NCBI GenBank assembly: GCA_002402635.1
Contig: DHGE01000103.1
Location: 1-10,596, forward strand
Direction: 5' to 3'
Origin: Deferribacterales bacterium UBA4806
GTDB lineage: Bacteria > Chrysiogenota > Deferribacteres > Deferribacterales > UBA228
DNA length: 10,596 nt
Shown: positions 1 through 6,434 of the stretch, piece by piece
How the letters are laid out: every line of letters starts with the position of its first letter
Position numbering within the stretch: position 1 is the first letter of the stretch
Notes under the pieces: model-generated
Database searches by the model: none
What the model saw: only the letters and a program-made list of their open reading frames with translations
Told to the model about the DNA's origin: nothing
Position numbers and translations under genes: made by a program

Positions 1-516
1 AAAATGAGTAAATCCTTAGGAAACTATATTGGTATAAGTGAGAATCCAAAAGATATCTTTGGTAAAATTATGTCAATTAGTGATGAGCTAATGATAAAAT
101 ATTATGTTTTATTAAGTGATGTTGATGTTAATGAATTAGAGAAAATAAAAAGTGGTCACATACATCCAATGAAAGCAAAGAAAAATTTAGCATTTGAAAT
201 TGTAAATCGTTTTCACGGACAATTAGCGGCAAAAAAAGCTTTAGAAGATTTCGAACGGATATTTAGTAATAAGGAAATACCTGAAGATTTAAAAGTTTAT
301 AATTTTGAAAGTTCAGTAAATATTATTGATGCAATGAAAAAAATTGGCTTTGCTCAATCAAATTCAGAAAGCAAAAGGTTTATAACCCAAGGTGGGGTTT
401 ATGTTAATAATGAACGCATTACTAATATTGCCTATTGTTTTGAGAAGGGTGAATATTTATTAAAAGTTGGAAAGAGAAAATTTGCTAAGCTAGTAGTTAA
501 TAACAAAAATAAATAA
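1..516 (+). CDS. tyrS: Tyrosyl-tRNA synthetase, C-terminal part (5' end outside window)
   Basis: Cytoplasmic enzyme that charges tRNA-Tyr with tyrosine using ATP. The window opens at codon AAA followed by ATGAGTAAATCC, which spells the class I signature KMSKS and continues LGNYIGI. The ATG at 4 is therefore an internal Met and not the start. Roughly 230 N-terminal residues (Rossmann fold, HIGH motif) should lie to the left. After KMSKS comes the helical anticodon-binding part, where the segment DELMIKYYVLLSDVD is typical of the KMSKS-type (non-KFGKS) bacterial TyrRS. The last ~65 residues form an S4 RNA-binding domain (SESKRFITQGGVYVNNERI). The gene ends with TAA, and the DUF1015 gene starts 15 nt later, so the two are probably co-transcribed. 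Family assignment is firm; only the 5' part is unseen. Confidence 0.95.
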   Translation, partial: KMSKSLGNYIGISENPKDIFGKIMSISDELMIKYYVLLSDVDVNELEKIKSGHIHPMKAKKNLAFEIVNRFHGQLAAKKALEDFERIFSNKEIPEDLKVYNFESSVNIIDAMKKIGFAQSNSESKRFITQGGVYVNNERITNIAYCFEKGEYLLKVGKRKFAKLVVNNKNK

Positions 517-531
517 AGGTGAAGGTATGTT

Positions 532-1779
532 ATGGCACTTATAAAACCATTTAGAGGTATTAGATATAATTTGGAAAAGGCAGTTTTAAAACAAGTTATT
601 TCTCCTCCCTATGACATCATTTCTGATAAAATGAGAGATACCTTAGAGATAAAATCTCCTTATAACATAGTGAAATTAATTTTACCTCAAGGTGAAGATA
701 AATATAAGCATGCAAAAAAAGTATTAGATAACTGGATAAAAGATGGAATATTGTTAGAAGATAGTAAACCTTGTTTTTATTTATACGAACAAGAATATGT
801 GTTTGGTAATCAAAAGTATAACAGGACTGGATTTATAGGACTTGTTAAATTGGAAGAGCTAGGGAAGGGTTCTATTTTACCTCATGAGAAAACTCTATCG
901 ACTCCTATAGAAGATAGATTTAATCTGTTACAGGAAGTTAAATCTAATTTGAGCCAGGTATTTTCAATGTATATGGATCAAGAAAAAAAGCTAGAAAGAT
1001 TGTTTAACTATATTAAAAAGAGCATTCCTTCTGCTTCAGCTTTAGATGATGAAGGAGTAAAAAACAGTATATGGTTGATAACAGATGAGAAGGATATACA
1101 GTATCTTGTTGATTTTATGAAGAATAAAAAATTATATATTGCCGATGGACATCATAGATATAGTACTGCTTTAACATATAGAAATATAAGAAGATCAGAA
1201 GATGGAGTAAGTGAAAATGAATTGAGAGATTATGATTACATAATGATGATGATGGTGAATTTTTATGATGACGGCTTAAAAGTATTTCCAACACACAGAA
1301 TTATTAACATTGGAGATGGATTCAATGAGAAAGAATTTTTTAAATGTATTAATAAAAATTTCGACATTGTTGAGGATATTAAAGACATTCAATCATTTTT
1401 ATCTGATAGCACTGTAATAAGATTTATTTTATATATAGGAGAGAAGTGCTCTGGTTTAGTTTTAAAAGATGAATCCCTAGAGAAACTGCATCCTGTATAC
1501 AGAAAAGTAAATACTTATGTACTACATGAGTTAATACTTAAAAATTGCTTGAACTACAATGAAAATGAATTATCAAAGGGACATAAAATAACCTATGTTC
1601 ATACTGTTGAAGAGGTTCATAATGCAACTAATAAATTTAAAACAATGGCCTTTATTTTGCCTCCAGTTGATCTAAATATTATTCGGGAAATAGCAGAAAA
1701 TAATTTGTATATGCCACAGAAGTCTACATATTTCTATCCAAAATTGGCAAGCGGTCTTGTAATATATAAGTTTGAATAA
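532..1779 (+). CDS. DUF1015 family protein
   Basis: A full-length member (415 aa, usual size about 400-440) of the conserved DUF1015 family. Signatures in order are SPPYD (24-28), RTGF (98-101), HEKT (118-121), IADGHHRY (203-210), PTHR (253-256) and the C-terminal MPQKSTYFYPKLASGL (394-409). No signal peptide or membrane segment is seen, so it is cytoplasmic. Biochemical function is not settled from the sequence. The ADGHHR motif resembles the GxHR-type motif of ParB/sulfiredoxin-fold proteins, a fold that includes free-serine kinases and CTP-binding proteins, so a small-molecule or nucleotide-handling role is a reasonable but unproven inference. The start at 532 is supported by a purine-rich SD (GAAGG, 521-525) 6 nt upstream. 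Residues 239-242 are four Met codons in a row (1243-1254). It sits between tyrS and ffh in the same direction. Confidence 0.9.
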   Translation: MALIKPFRGIRYNLEKAVLKQVISPPYDIISDKMRDTLEIKSPYNIVKLILPQGEDKYKHAKKVLDNWIKDGILLEDSKPCFYLYEQEYVFGNQKYNRTGFIGLVKLEELGKGSILPHEKTLSTPIEDRFNLLQEVKSNLSQVFSMYMDQEKKLERLFNYIKKSIPSASALDDEGVKNSIWLITDEKDIQYLVDFMKNKKLYIADGHHRYSTALTYRNIRRSEDGVSENELRDYDYIMMMMVNFYDDGLKVFPTHRIINIGDGFNEKEFFKCINKNFDIVEDIKDIQSFLSDSTVIRFILYIGEKCSGLVLKDESLEKLHPVYRKVNTYVLHELILKNCLNYNENELSKGHKITYVHTVEEVHNATNKFKTMAFILPPVDLNIIREIAENNLYMPQKSTYFYPKLASGLVIYKFE

Positions 1780-1786
1780 TAAATTA

Positions 1787-1840
1787 TTGACATGGAAGGA
1801 TTAAAATGTAATTTAGCTTATTTAGCTAAGGATATAATAA
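1787..1840 (+). promoter_or_regulatory. Candidate promoter and leader upstream of ffh
   Basis: A consensus TTGACA lies at 1787-1792, eight bases after the DUF1015 stop codon. No good -10 stands at 17 nt: TAATTT (1809-1814, 16-nt spacer) matches only 3 of 6, and TGTAAT (1807-1812) has a 14-nt spacer, so the promoter call is weak. The leader also holds an inverted repeat TTAGCT (1813-1818) / AGCTAA (1824-1829) with a 5-nt loop. Its right arm overlaps the ffh SD AAGGA (1828-1832), which lies 8 nt before the ffh ATG. The same stretch reads as a direct repeat ATTTAGCT (1811-1818 and 1820-1827). Confidence 0.35.
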
Positions 1841-3181
1841 ATGTTTAAAACATTATCAGAAAAAATACAAGGAGTTATTAAGAAATTAAAGTCGCAGACA
1901 AAACTAACTGAAGACAATATCAGTGAGATAGTTAGGCAGATAAGAATTGCCTTATTAGAGGCAGACGTTAACTATAAAGTTGTAAAGGTTTTTATTGAAA
2001 GGATAAAAAAGGAAGCCCTGGGTAAAGATGTATTAAAGAGTCTTACTCCTGATAAGGTATTTGTAAAAATAGTTAATGATGCATTAACAGATATATTGGG
2101 TGGGAGTGAGGGTTTAAACAAGATTTTTTTTCATCCTTTACCGCCAACAATAATAATGCTTGTGGGATTACAAGGTTCTGGAAAAACAACAACTGCTGCG
2201 AAACTTGCTTATTATTTAAGAAATAAAAAGGTTATGTTAACGGCAGCTGATGTATATAGACCTGCAGCTGTTGACCAACTAGAAGTACTTGGAAGAAGTA
2301 TAAATGTACCCGTATATGCTAATAAGAATACCTCAGATGTTGTAAAGATTATTAAGGAATCTATTGCTTTTTGTAAGAAACAATTGATTGATGTAAACAT
2401 AATTGATACTGCTGGTCGACTTCATATAGATAATGATATGATGGAAGAACTTGTTAAAGTAAAAAAAGAGTTTAATCCTAATGAAATCTTATTGGTTGTC
2501 GACAGCATGGTTGGACAAGATGTTGTTAATCAAGCTTTAGAATTTAATGAAAAATTGAATATAACTGGTGTAATATTAACAAAACTGGACAGTGATGCTA
2601 GAGGTGGAGCTGCCTTATCGATAAAGGAGATAACGGGTAAACCCATTAAATTTGCTGGTGTTGGTGAAAAAATAGCAGATTTTGAACCATTTTATCCAGA
2701 TAGGATGGCCTCGAGAATTCTCGGTATGGGTGACATAGTCTCCTTAGTTGAAAAGGCACAAGATACAATAGATGAAAGTGAGGCTAAAGACTTTGAGAAA
2801 AAGCTTAAAAAAGAAGGTTTAGATTTTAACGATCTATTAAAACAATTTAGAATGATAAAAAAAATGGGAACTATGGAAAATCTATTGAAATTAATTCCAG
2901 GATTTAGTAAACTTCCACAGATAGATGACTTTGATGATAAATTTAAAAGAGTTGAAGCAATAATAAATTCTATGACACTTCTAGAAAGAAGAAACTATCA
3001 TATTATAAATAGTAGCAGGAAAAAGCGTATAGCCAGAGGAAGTGGAACTTCAGTAAGAGAAATAAATAAACTTATTGAACAATTGCAACAAATGAATAGG
3101 ATGTTAAAAATGGTTAATAATAAAAAAGGCAAACTAAAAAAATTTGATAAATCAATGTTAAATAATATCTTTGTGAAGTAA
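1841..3181 (+). CDS. ffh: Signal recognition particle GTPase Ffh (SRP54)
   Basis: Protein component of the bacterial SRP. It binds 4.5S RNA and signal sequences of nascent inner-membrane proteins and docks on FtsY. The 446-aa length is normal. An N-terminal four-helix N domain (1-~90) is followed by the G domain: P-loop GLQGSGKT (109-116), DVYRPAA (137-143), DTAGR (189-193), TKLD (247-250) and GVGE (273-276). From about 297 (GMGDIVSLVEKAQ) the Met-rich M domain begins, with the finger-loop segment FRMIKKMGTMENLLKLIPGF. The SRP-RNA-binding helix-turn-helix is SSRKKRIARGSGTSVREINKLI at 391-412. The start at 1841 follows SD AAGGA with 8-nt spacing. rpsP starts 12 nt after the stop, so ffh heads the rpsP-rplS translation cluster. 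Neither ylxM nor ftsY is adjacent. Confidence 0.98.
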   Translation: MFKTLSEKIQGVIKKLKSQTKLTEDNISEIVRQIRIALLEADVNYKVVKVFIERIKKEALGKDVLKSLTPDKVFVKIVNDALTDILGGSEGLNKIFFHPLPPTIIMLVGLQGSGKTTTAAKLAYYLRNKKVMLTAADVYRPAAVDQLEVLGRSINVPVYANKNTSDVVKIIKESIAFCKKQLIDVNIIDTAGRLHIDNDMMEELVKVKKEFNPNEILLVVDSMVGQDVVNQALEFNEKLNITGVILTKLDSDARGGAALSIKEITGKPIKFAGVGEKIADFEPFYPDRMASRILGMGDIVSLVEKAQDTIDESEAKDFEKKLKKEGLDFNDLLKQFRMIKKMGTMENLLKLIPGFSKLPQIDDFDDKFKRVEAIINSMTLLERRNYHIINSSRKKRIARGSGTSVREINKLIEQLQQMNRMLKMVNNKKGKLKKFDKSMLNNIFVK

Positions 3182-3193
3182 GGAGGTGCTTTT
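3181..3193 (+). promoter_or_regulatory. Strong SD deciding a GTG start for rpsP
   Basis: AGGAGGTG (3181-3188) overlaps the last base of the ffh stop codon and stands 7 nt (from AGGAGG) before GTG at 3194. The near-perfect SD, together with the conserved S16 N-terminus (MAVKLRLIRFG), fixes GTG as the start. Confidence 0.85.
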
Positions 3194-3493
3194 GTGGCAG
3201 TAAAACTACGACTAATAAGATTTGGCAAAAAAAAGATGCCGTTTTACAGAATTGTAGCTGTAGATGAAAGAGTTAAGAGGGATGGTAAATATATTGAGAA
3301 AATAGGGTTATATAATCCTCTTAACAACAATAAGAATTATATAATAGATGAAGACAAAGCCTTAAAGTGGTTGCGTAATGGAGCAATAGCTACCGATACA
3401 GTGAGGAGTATGTTTTCAAAATCAGGGATTATGCAAAAATTTCATGAAGAAAAGCAGCAAAAGAGAAAAAATCGTAAGGAGGTTGAAGAGTGA
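3194..3493 (+). CDS. rpsP: 30S ribosomal protein S16
   Basis: Small-subunit ribosomal protein that binds 16S rRNA early in assembly. The 99-aa length and the sequence MAVKLRLIRFGKKKMPFYRI, then VAVDERVKRDGKYIEKIGLYNPL, are diagnostic for S16. The segment DEDKALKWLRNGAIATDTVRSMFSKSG is the conserved C-terminal half, and the tail is highly basic. It starts with GTG behind a strong SD. Its stop TGA overlaps the GTG start of khpA (GTGA, 4 nt), giving translational coupling. The order ffh-rpsP-khpA-rimM-trmD-rplS is the widely conserved arrangement of this cluster. Confidence 0.98.
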   Translation: MAVKLRLIRFGKKKMPFYRIVAVDERVKRDGKYIEKIGLYNPLNNNKNYIIDEDKALKWLRNGAIATDTVRSMFSKSGIMQKFHEEKQQKRKNRKEVEE

Positions 3494-3720
3494 AAGAACT
3501 AGTTGAGTACATTGCAAAATCACTTGTTGATAACCCTAGTAAAGTTGATATTAGAGAAGTGGAAGGTGAAAAAACAACGGTAATTGAGCTAAGAGTTGAT
3601 CAATCGGACCTTGGTAAAGTTATTGGTAAACAGGGGCGTACTGCAAGGGCCATTCGTACATTGCTTAATGCAGCTGGTATTAAAAAAGGCAAAAGAGTAG
3701 TTTTAGAAATTTTGGAATAA
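3490..3720 (+). CDS. khpA: KH-domain RNA-binding protein KhpA
   Basis: Small RNA-binding protein of the KhpA (YlqC) family, which in several bacteria pairs with KhpB/Jag and affects cell elongation and division through RNA binding. Its 76 aa match the family's single KH domain. The RNA-binding GxxG loop is seen as IGKQGR (residues 45-50), following DQSDLGKV and followed by the helix TARAIRTLLNAAG. The start is GTG at 3490, overlapping the rpsP stop by 4 nt, with SD AAGGAGG (3476-3482) at 7-nt spacing. Position between rpsP and rimM is the classic place for this gene. Function beyond RNA binding is taken from the family and is not visible here. Confidence 0.95.
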   Translation: MKELVEYIAKSLVDNPSKVDIREVEGEKTTVIELRVDQSDLGKVIGKQGRTARAIRTLLNAAGIKKGKRVVLEILE

Positions 3721-3729
3721 TTGTTATAA

Positions 3730-3756
3730 CCCCGCTTATTTTTCAAATAAGCGGGG
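3730..3756 (+). promoter_or_regulatory. GC-rich hairpin reaching into the rimM ribosome binding site
   Basis: A perfect 12-bp inverted repeat: left arm CCCCGCTTATTT (3730-3741), loop TTC (3742-3744), right arm AAATAAGCGGGG (3745-3756). The probable rimM SD, GGGGAG (3753-3758, 6 nt before the ATG at 3765), begins inside the right arm, so a folded mRNA would hide about half of it. No U-run follows in the + direction (AGATCTAAA follows), so it is not an intrinsic terminator for the operon. The C/G-rich stem base is conspicuous in this AT-rich sequence. In E. coli, the corresponding operon makes much less RimM and TrmD than S16 and L19, with mRNA structure limiting rimM translation. A similar role here is inferred. 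Confidence 0.75.
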
Positions 3757-3764
3757 AGATCTAA

Positions 3765-4280
3765 ATGGAATTTGTTGATATTGGCAAAGTTTGTGGAACT
3801 CACGGTATAAGTGGGGAAGTTAAAGTTAGGTTTTTTTATGATATAGGTAATCTATTTGATATATATCCATATGTCTTGCTCAAAAGTACTTCAACTGTTT
3901 ATTCCTTTAGGTTAGAATATTATTATATACATAAAAACACATTTATTTTTAAATTAGAGGGTCTTAACAATATTAATTATGCAAAAAAGTATAAAGATCT
4001 TTTAGTGATTTTACCAATATCTTTAAAGGAAGAAATACATGAATTAAATTATAAAGATGAATTAAGTAAATATGTTGGTATAAAAGTATATGATGAATGT
4101 GGGCTGTATGTGGGGGAAATATATGAATATTATAATTTTAACGGAAATATTGTATTTAACATTGTAAGTGAAAATAAAAGTTTTTTAGTTAACTATAATA
4201 GTGAACATATAGTTAATAAAAATATTTTTCAAAATCAAATAACTGTATTGAGGTCAGGCCTCGTTGAGCATAACATTTAA
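3765..4280 (+). CDS. rimM: Ribosome maturation factor RimM (divergent)
   Basis: Assembly factor for the 30S head that binds S19 during 16S rRNA maturation. The 171-aa length is typical. The N-terminal beta-barrel carries the family hallmark IGKVCGTHGISGEVKVRFF (6-24), with EGLNNINYAKKYKDLLVILP at 65-84. The C-terminal PRC-barrel half (about 97-165) is recognisable from YVGIKVYDECGLYVGEIYEYY. It is unusually degenerate, with an Asn/Tyr/Lys-rich stretch where most RimM proteins have the strand ending in an LP motif. The start at 3765 is followed directly by the conserved N-terminus; its SD is partly within the hairpin at 3730-3756. The gene end overlaps the trmD start by 17 nt. Identity is secure from position and N-terminal motif. 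Confidence 0.95.
   Translation: MEFVDIGKVCGTHGISGEVKVRFFYDIGNLFDIYPYVLLKSTSTVYSFRLEYYYIHKNTFIFKLEGLNNINYAKKYKDLLVILPISLKEEIHELNYKDELSKYVGIKVYDECGLYVGEIYEYYNFNGNIVFNIVSENKSFLVNYNSEHIVNKNIFQNQITVLRSGLVEHNI
4249..4266 (+). promoter_or_regulatory. Weak trmD initiation region: SD in a mini-hairpin and TTG start
   Basis: The only SD-like run before trmD is GAGG (4250-4253), 10 nt ahead of the TTG start at 4264. It can pair with CCTC (4259-4262) across a 5-nt loop, with a possible U-G extension (4249/4263). An in-frame TGA at 4249-4251 rules out any longer start, and the protein's conserved FNIITLFP begins at codon 5, so TTG is the only sensible start. All this suggests low trmD translation or coupling to translation of rimM. 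Confidence 0.55.
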
Positions 4281-5580
4281 CATAATAACGTTATTCCCGA
4301 ACTTGTTTGACAATGTATTTTCTTATGGAGTAATCTCAAAAGCTATAACAAAGAAATTAATCAACATAAATTATATTAATTTACGGGAATTTTCACCTTT
4401 TAAACACAAAATTACTGAAGACTACCCATATGGTGGAGGTCCTGGTTTAGTGATGAAAGTTGAGCCTATATATTATGCTGTTAATGCTATAAAGGAAAAA
4501 AAACTTACAAAGGTGATTTTGTTGGATCCTCGTGGTCAGAAGTTTTCTGATTATTATGCTAGAAAATTGTCAAATGAAAAGGATATAACTTTTATTTGTG
4601 GTAGATATGAGGGTGTTGATGAGAGGATTAGAAAATTAGTAGTTGACGAGGAGTATTCAATTGGGGATTATATTCTAACAGGTGGTGAATATGCTGCAAT
4701 TAGTATGATTGATGCAATTTCTCGTTATATACCAGGGGTATTGGGTGATCATGAATCAACTGTTGAAGAATCCTTTGCAATTGGTGGACTAGAATATCCA
4801 CAATATACAAGACCTAATAAATTTATAGACGAGACTGTTCCAGAAATATTATTAAGTGGTCACCATGCAAAAATTAAAAAATGGAGACAAAATGAGTCTA
4901 TCAAAATAACTTTACAATATAGGAAAGATTTGCTAAAAAACATGGTATTTAATAAAGATGTGAGCAGTGAAAATAAAACTCATATGGTAGATATAGACAA
5001 AATATCTAAAAATCTTAGAGTTGGGCTTATGCATTATCCTATGCAGGATAAGGAGGGAGATGTAGTTAGCACGGCACTGACAAATATGGATTTACATGAC
5101 ATCTCTAGAACTTGTAAATCCTACAATGTAGAAAAATTTTATGTAATAAACCCTGTTGAATCACAGAGAAATATTGCAAAAAGAGTAATGAAACATTGGC
5201 TATTAGGATTTGGGAGTACCTATAATGAGAATCGACGTCAAGCCTTTGAGATTGTAGAGATAAGGGAATCGTTAGTAGAAGTCATTAAGGAAATTGAAGA
5301 GGCAACTGGCGAAAAACCATTGATTGTTGCAACAACTGCAAGAAAAAGAAAGAAACATATTGACTTCAACACTTTTTTTGATAAGCTAGTTCGTCAAAAT
5401 ATATTACTTTTGTTTGGCACTGGCTGGGGATTTACTGAAGACTTTTTAAGTTCTGTTGACTATCTCCTCAAGCCAATTGAAGGAATAAAAGGATTTAATC
5501 ATTTATCAGTAAGAAGTGCAGTGGCGATTATATTAGATAGAATATATAGAGATATTTTGGAGGAATCATATGAAAAATAG
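4264..5580 (+). CDS. trmD: TrmD tRNA (guanine37-N1)-methyltransferase fused to a second SPOUT RNA methyltransferase domain
   Basis: Residues 1-~228 are a complete TrmD, which uses SAM to methylate G37 of tRNAs and prevents +1 frameshifting. Seen in order are TLFPNLF, YGGGPGLVMKVEP (56-68), ICGRYEGVDERI (111-122), YSIGDYILTGGE (131-142), SRYIPGVLG (153-161, including Arg154), YPQYTRP (178-184) and LLSGHHAKIKKWR (196-208). A linker of ~20 residues leads to a second domain (251-~430): LRVGLMHYPMQDKEGD, LFGTGWGFT (383-391) and FNHLSVRSAVAIILDRI (411-427). This matches the SAM-dependent RNA methyltransferase family of SPOUT fold (PF09936 from memory) that in several phyla is a separate gene beside trmD. 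At 438 aa the protein is far longer than normal TrmD (~240-255). The position of catalytic Asp169 of E. coli TrmD reads Glu here (VEESF). Translation starts at TTG inside rimM; rplS starts inside its last codons. Confidence 0.93.
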   Translation: MSITFNIITLFPNLFDNVFSYGVISKAITKKLININYINLREFSPFKHKITEDYPYGGGPGLVMKVEPIYYAVNAIKEKKLTKVILLDPRGQKFSDYYARKLSNEKDITFICGRYEGVDERIRKLVVDEEYSIGDYILTGGEYAAISMIDAISRYIPGVLGDHESTVEESFAIGGLEYPQYTRPNKFIDETVPEILLSGHHAKIKKWRQNESIKITLQYRKDLLKNMVFNKDVSSENKTHMVDIDKISKNLRVGLMHYPMQDKEGDVVSTALTNMDLHDISRTCKSYNVEKFYVINPVESQRNIAKRVMKHWLLGFGSTYNENRRQAFEIVEIRESLVEVIKEIEEATGEKPLIVATTARKRKKHIDFNTFFDKLVRQNILLLFGTGWGFTEDFLSSVDYLLKPIEGIKGFNHLSVRSAVAIILDRIYRDILEESYEK

Positions 5581-5926
5581 AATTCTTGAATCAGTAGAAG
5601 AAGAATATAAAAAGAAGGAAATTCCAGAATTTAGAACGGGTGATACTGTGGTAGTTAATTTCAGAATAGTTGAAGGTGATAAGGAGAGAATACAACCCTT
5701 TGAAGGAATTGTGATAAAAAAACATAACAATGGTTTATCTTCAACTTTTACAGTTAGAAAGATGTCAGGTAATATAGGAGTTGAAAGAACCTTTTTATTA
5801 CATTCACCAAGAGTAGAAAGTGTTTACGTAAAGCGTACTGGCAAGGTTAGACGCTCCAAACTTTATTATTTGAGAAACTTAAAAGGGAAGGCCACGAGAA
5901 TTAAAGAAAGAAGAAAGGGATTTTAA
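5570..5926 (+). CDS. rplS: 50S ribosomal protein L19
   Basis: Large-subunit protein located at the 30S-50S interface. The 118 aa match the family length. Diagnostic segments are IPEFRTGDTVVVNFRIVEG, RIQPFEGIVIKKHNNG, TFTVRKMSGNIGVERTF, and the basic tail KVRRSKLYYLRNLKGKATRI. ATG at 5570 is inside the end of trmD (11-nt overlap). It is preceded by a strong SD, GGAGGA (5559-5564), with 5-nt spacing, which contrasts with the weak trmD signal and should allow high independent translation. It closes the ffh-rplS cluster. No rnhB gene follows, although one does in many bacteria. Confidence 0.98.
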   Translation: MKNRILESVEEEYKKKEIPEFRTGDTVVVNFRIVEGDKERIQPFEGIVIKKHNNGLSSTFTVRKMSGNIGVERTFLLHSPRVESVYVKRTGKVRRSKLYYLRNLKGKATRIKERRKGF

Positions 5927-5928
5927 TA

Positions 5929-5960
5929 TTGACTAAATACCAAAATATTATAATATATTT
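5929..5960 (+). promoter_or_regulatory. Candidate promoter for rplM-rpsI(-fabI)
   Basis: The 64-nt gap between rplS and rplM holds TTGACT (5929-5934) and a perfect TATAAT (5949-5954). The spacer is only 14 nt; a second hexamer TATATT (5954-5959) gives 19 nt. The TATAAT sits as the loop of an AT-only inverted repeat AAATAT (5943-5948) / ATATTT (5955-5960). Because the region is almost pure A/T, the -10 match is weak evidence; the best support is its position at the start of a new ribosomal-protein pair. Confidence 0.4.
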
Positions 5961-5990
5961 CTCTTTTAATATTAACTTTGAGGTAAGATA

Positions 5991-6434
5991 ATGAAAACTA
6001 CGTTACCAAATTTTAATGAAATCAAAAGAAATTGGTATATAATAGATGCCAATGGATTGGAATTAGGCAGGCTTGCTTCTAAGGTTGCAATGATTATAAT
6101 GGGGAAAACAAAGGCAATATACTCAACAAATTTTGATGTAGGAGATTTTGTGATTATAGTTAATGCTGAAAAAATATATGTAACTGGTAAAAAGATGGAA
6201 GATAAATTGTATTATAGGCATACTGGTTATCTCGGTGGCTTAAAAATGGAGAGTCTGAGTGAGCGCATGCTTAAAAAACCTGAGGATGTTATTTATCAAG
6301 CCGTAAAAGGAATGCTTCCTAAAACTAAAATGGGGCGTCAGATGATAAGTAAATTGAAGGTTTACAAAGGGAATGAACATCCACATGTTGCTCAAAAGCC
6401 TGAGCTGATTGATATAAAGGAGGCAATTAAATGA
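5991..6434 (+). CDS. rplM: 50S ribosomal protein L13
   Basis: Early-assembly large-subunit protein. The 147 aa are of usual length. Family segments seen are NWYIIDANGLELGRLASKVA (N-terminal), DVGDFVIIVNAEKIYVTGKK, YYRHTGYLGGLK and the AVKGMLPKTKMGRQMISKLK region, ending with GNEHPHVAQKPE. The start at 5991 is preceded by GAGG (5980-5983) at 7-nt spacing. It overlaps rpsI by 4 nt (ATGA), the near-universal rplM-rpsI pairing that keeps L13 and S9 at equal dosage. Probably the first gene of a transcription unit separate from rplS, as a possible promoter lies in the gap before it. Confidence 0.98.
   Translation: MKTTLPNFNEIKRNWYIIDANGLELGRLASKVAMIIMGKTKAIYSTNFDVGDFVIIVNAEKIYVTGKKMEDKLYYRHTGYLGGLKMESLSERMLKKPEDVIYQAVKGMLPKTKMGRQMISKLKVYKGNEHPHVAQKPELIDIKEAIK

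Noticed and set aside
1243..1254. Four consecutive ATG codons in the DUF1015 gene as an internal start or phase-variable tract
   Set aside because: The reading frame is continuous through conserved family motifs on both sides, there is no SD, and length change by one unit would stay in frame.
1792..1848. An 18-codon frame starting at ATG 1792 and running over the ffh start
   Set aside because: No SD precedes it and the peptide has no recognisable motif; the overlap with ffh is more easily a chance frame in AT-rich DNA.
4284..4295. 12-bp palindrome AATAACGTTATT at the start of trmD
   Set aside because: Dyads of this length are expected many times by chance in 10 kb of AT-rich sequence, and it lies in conserved trmD codons (IITLF).
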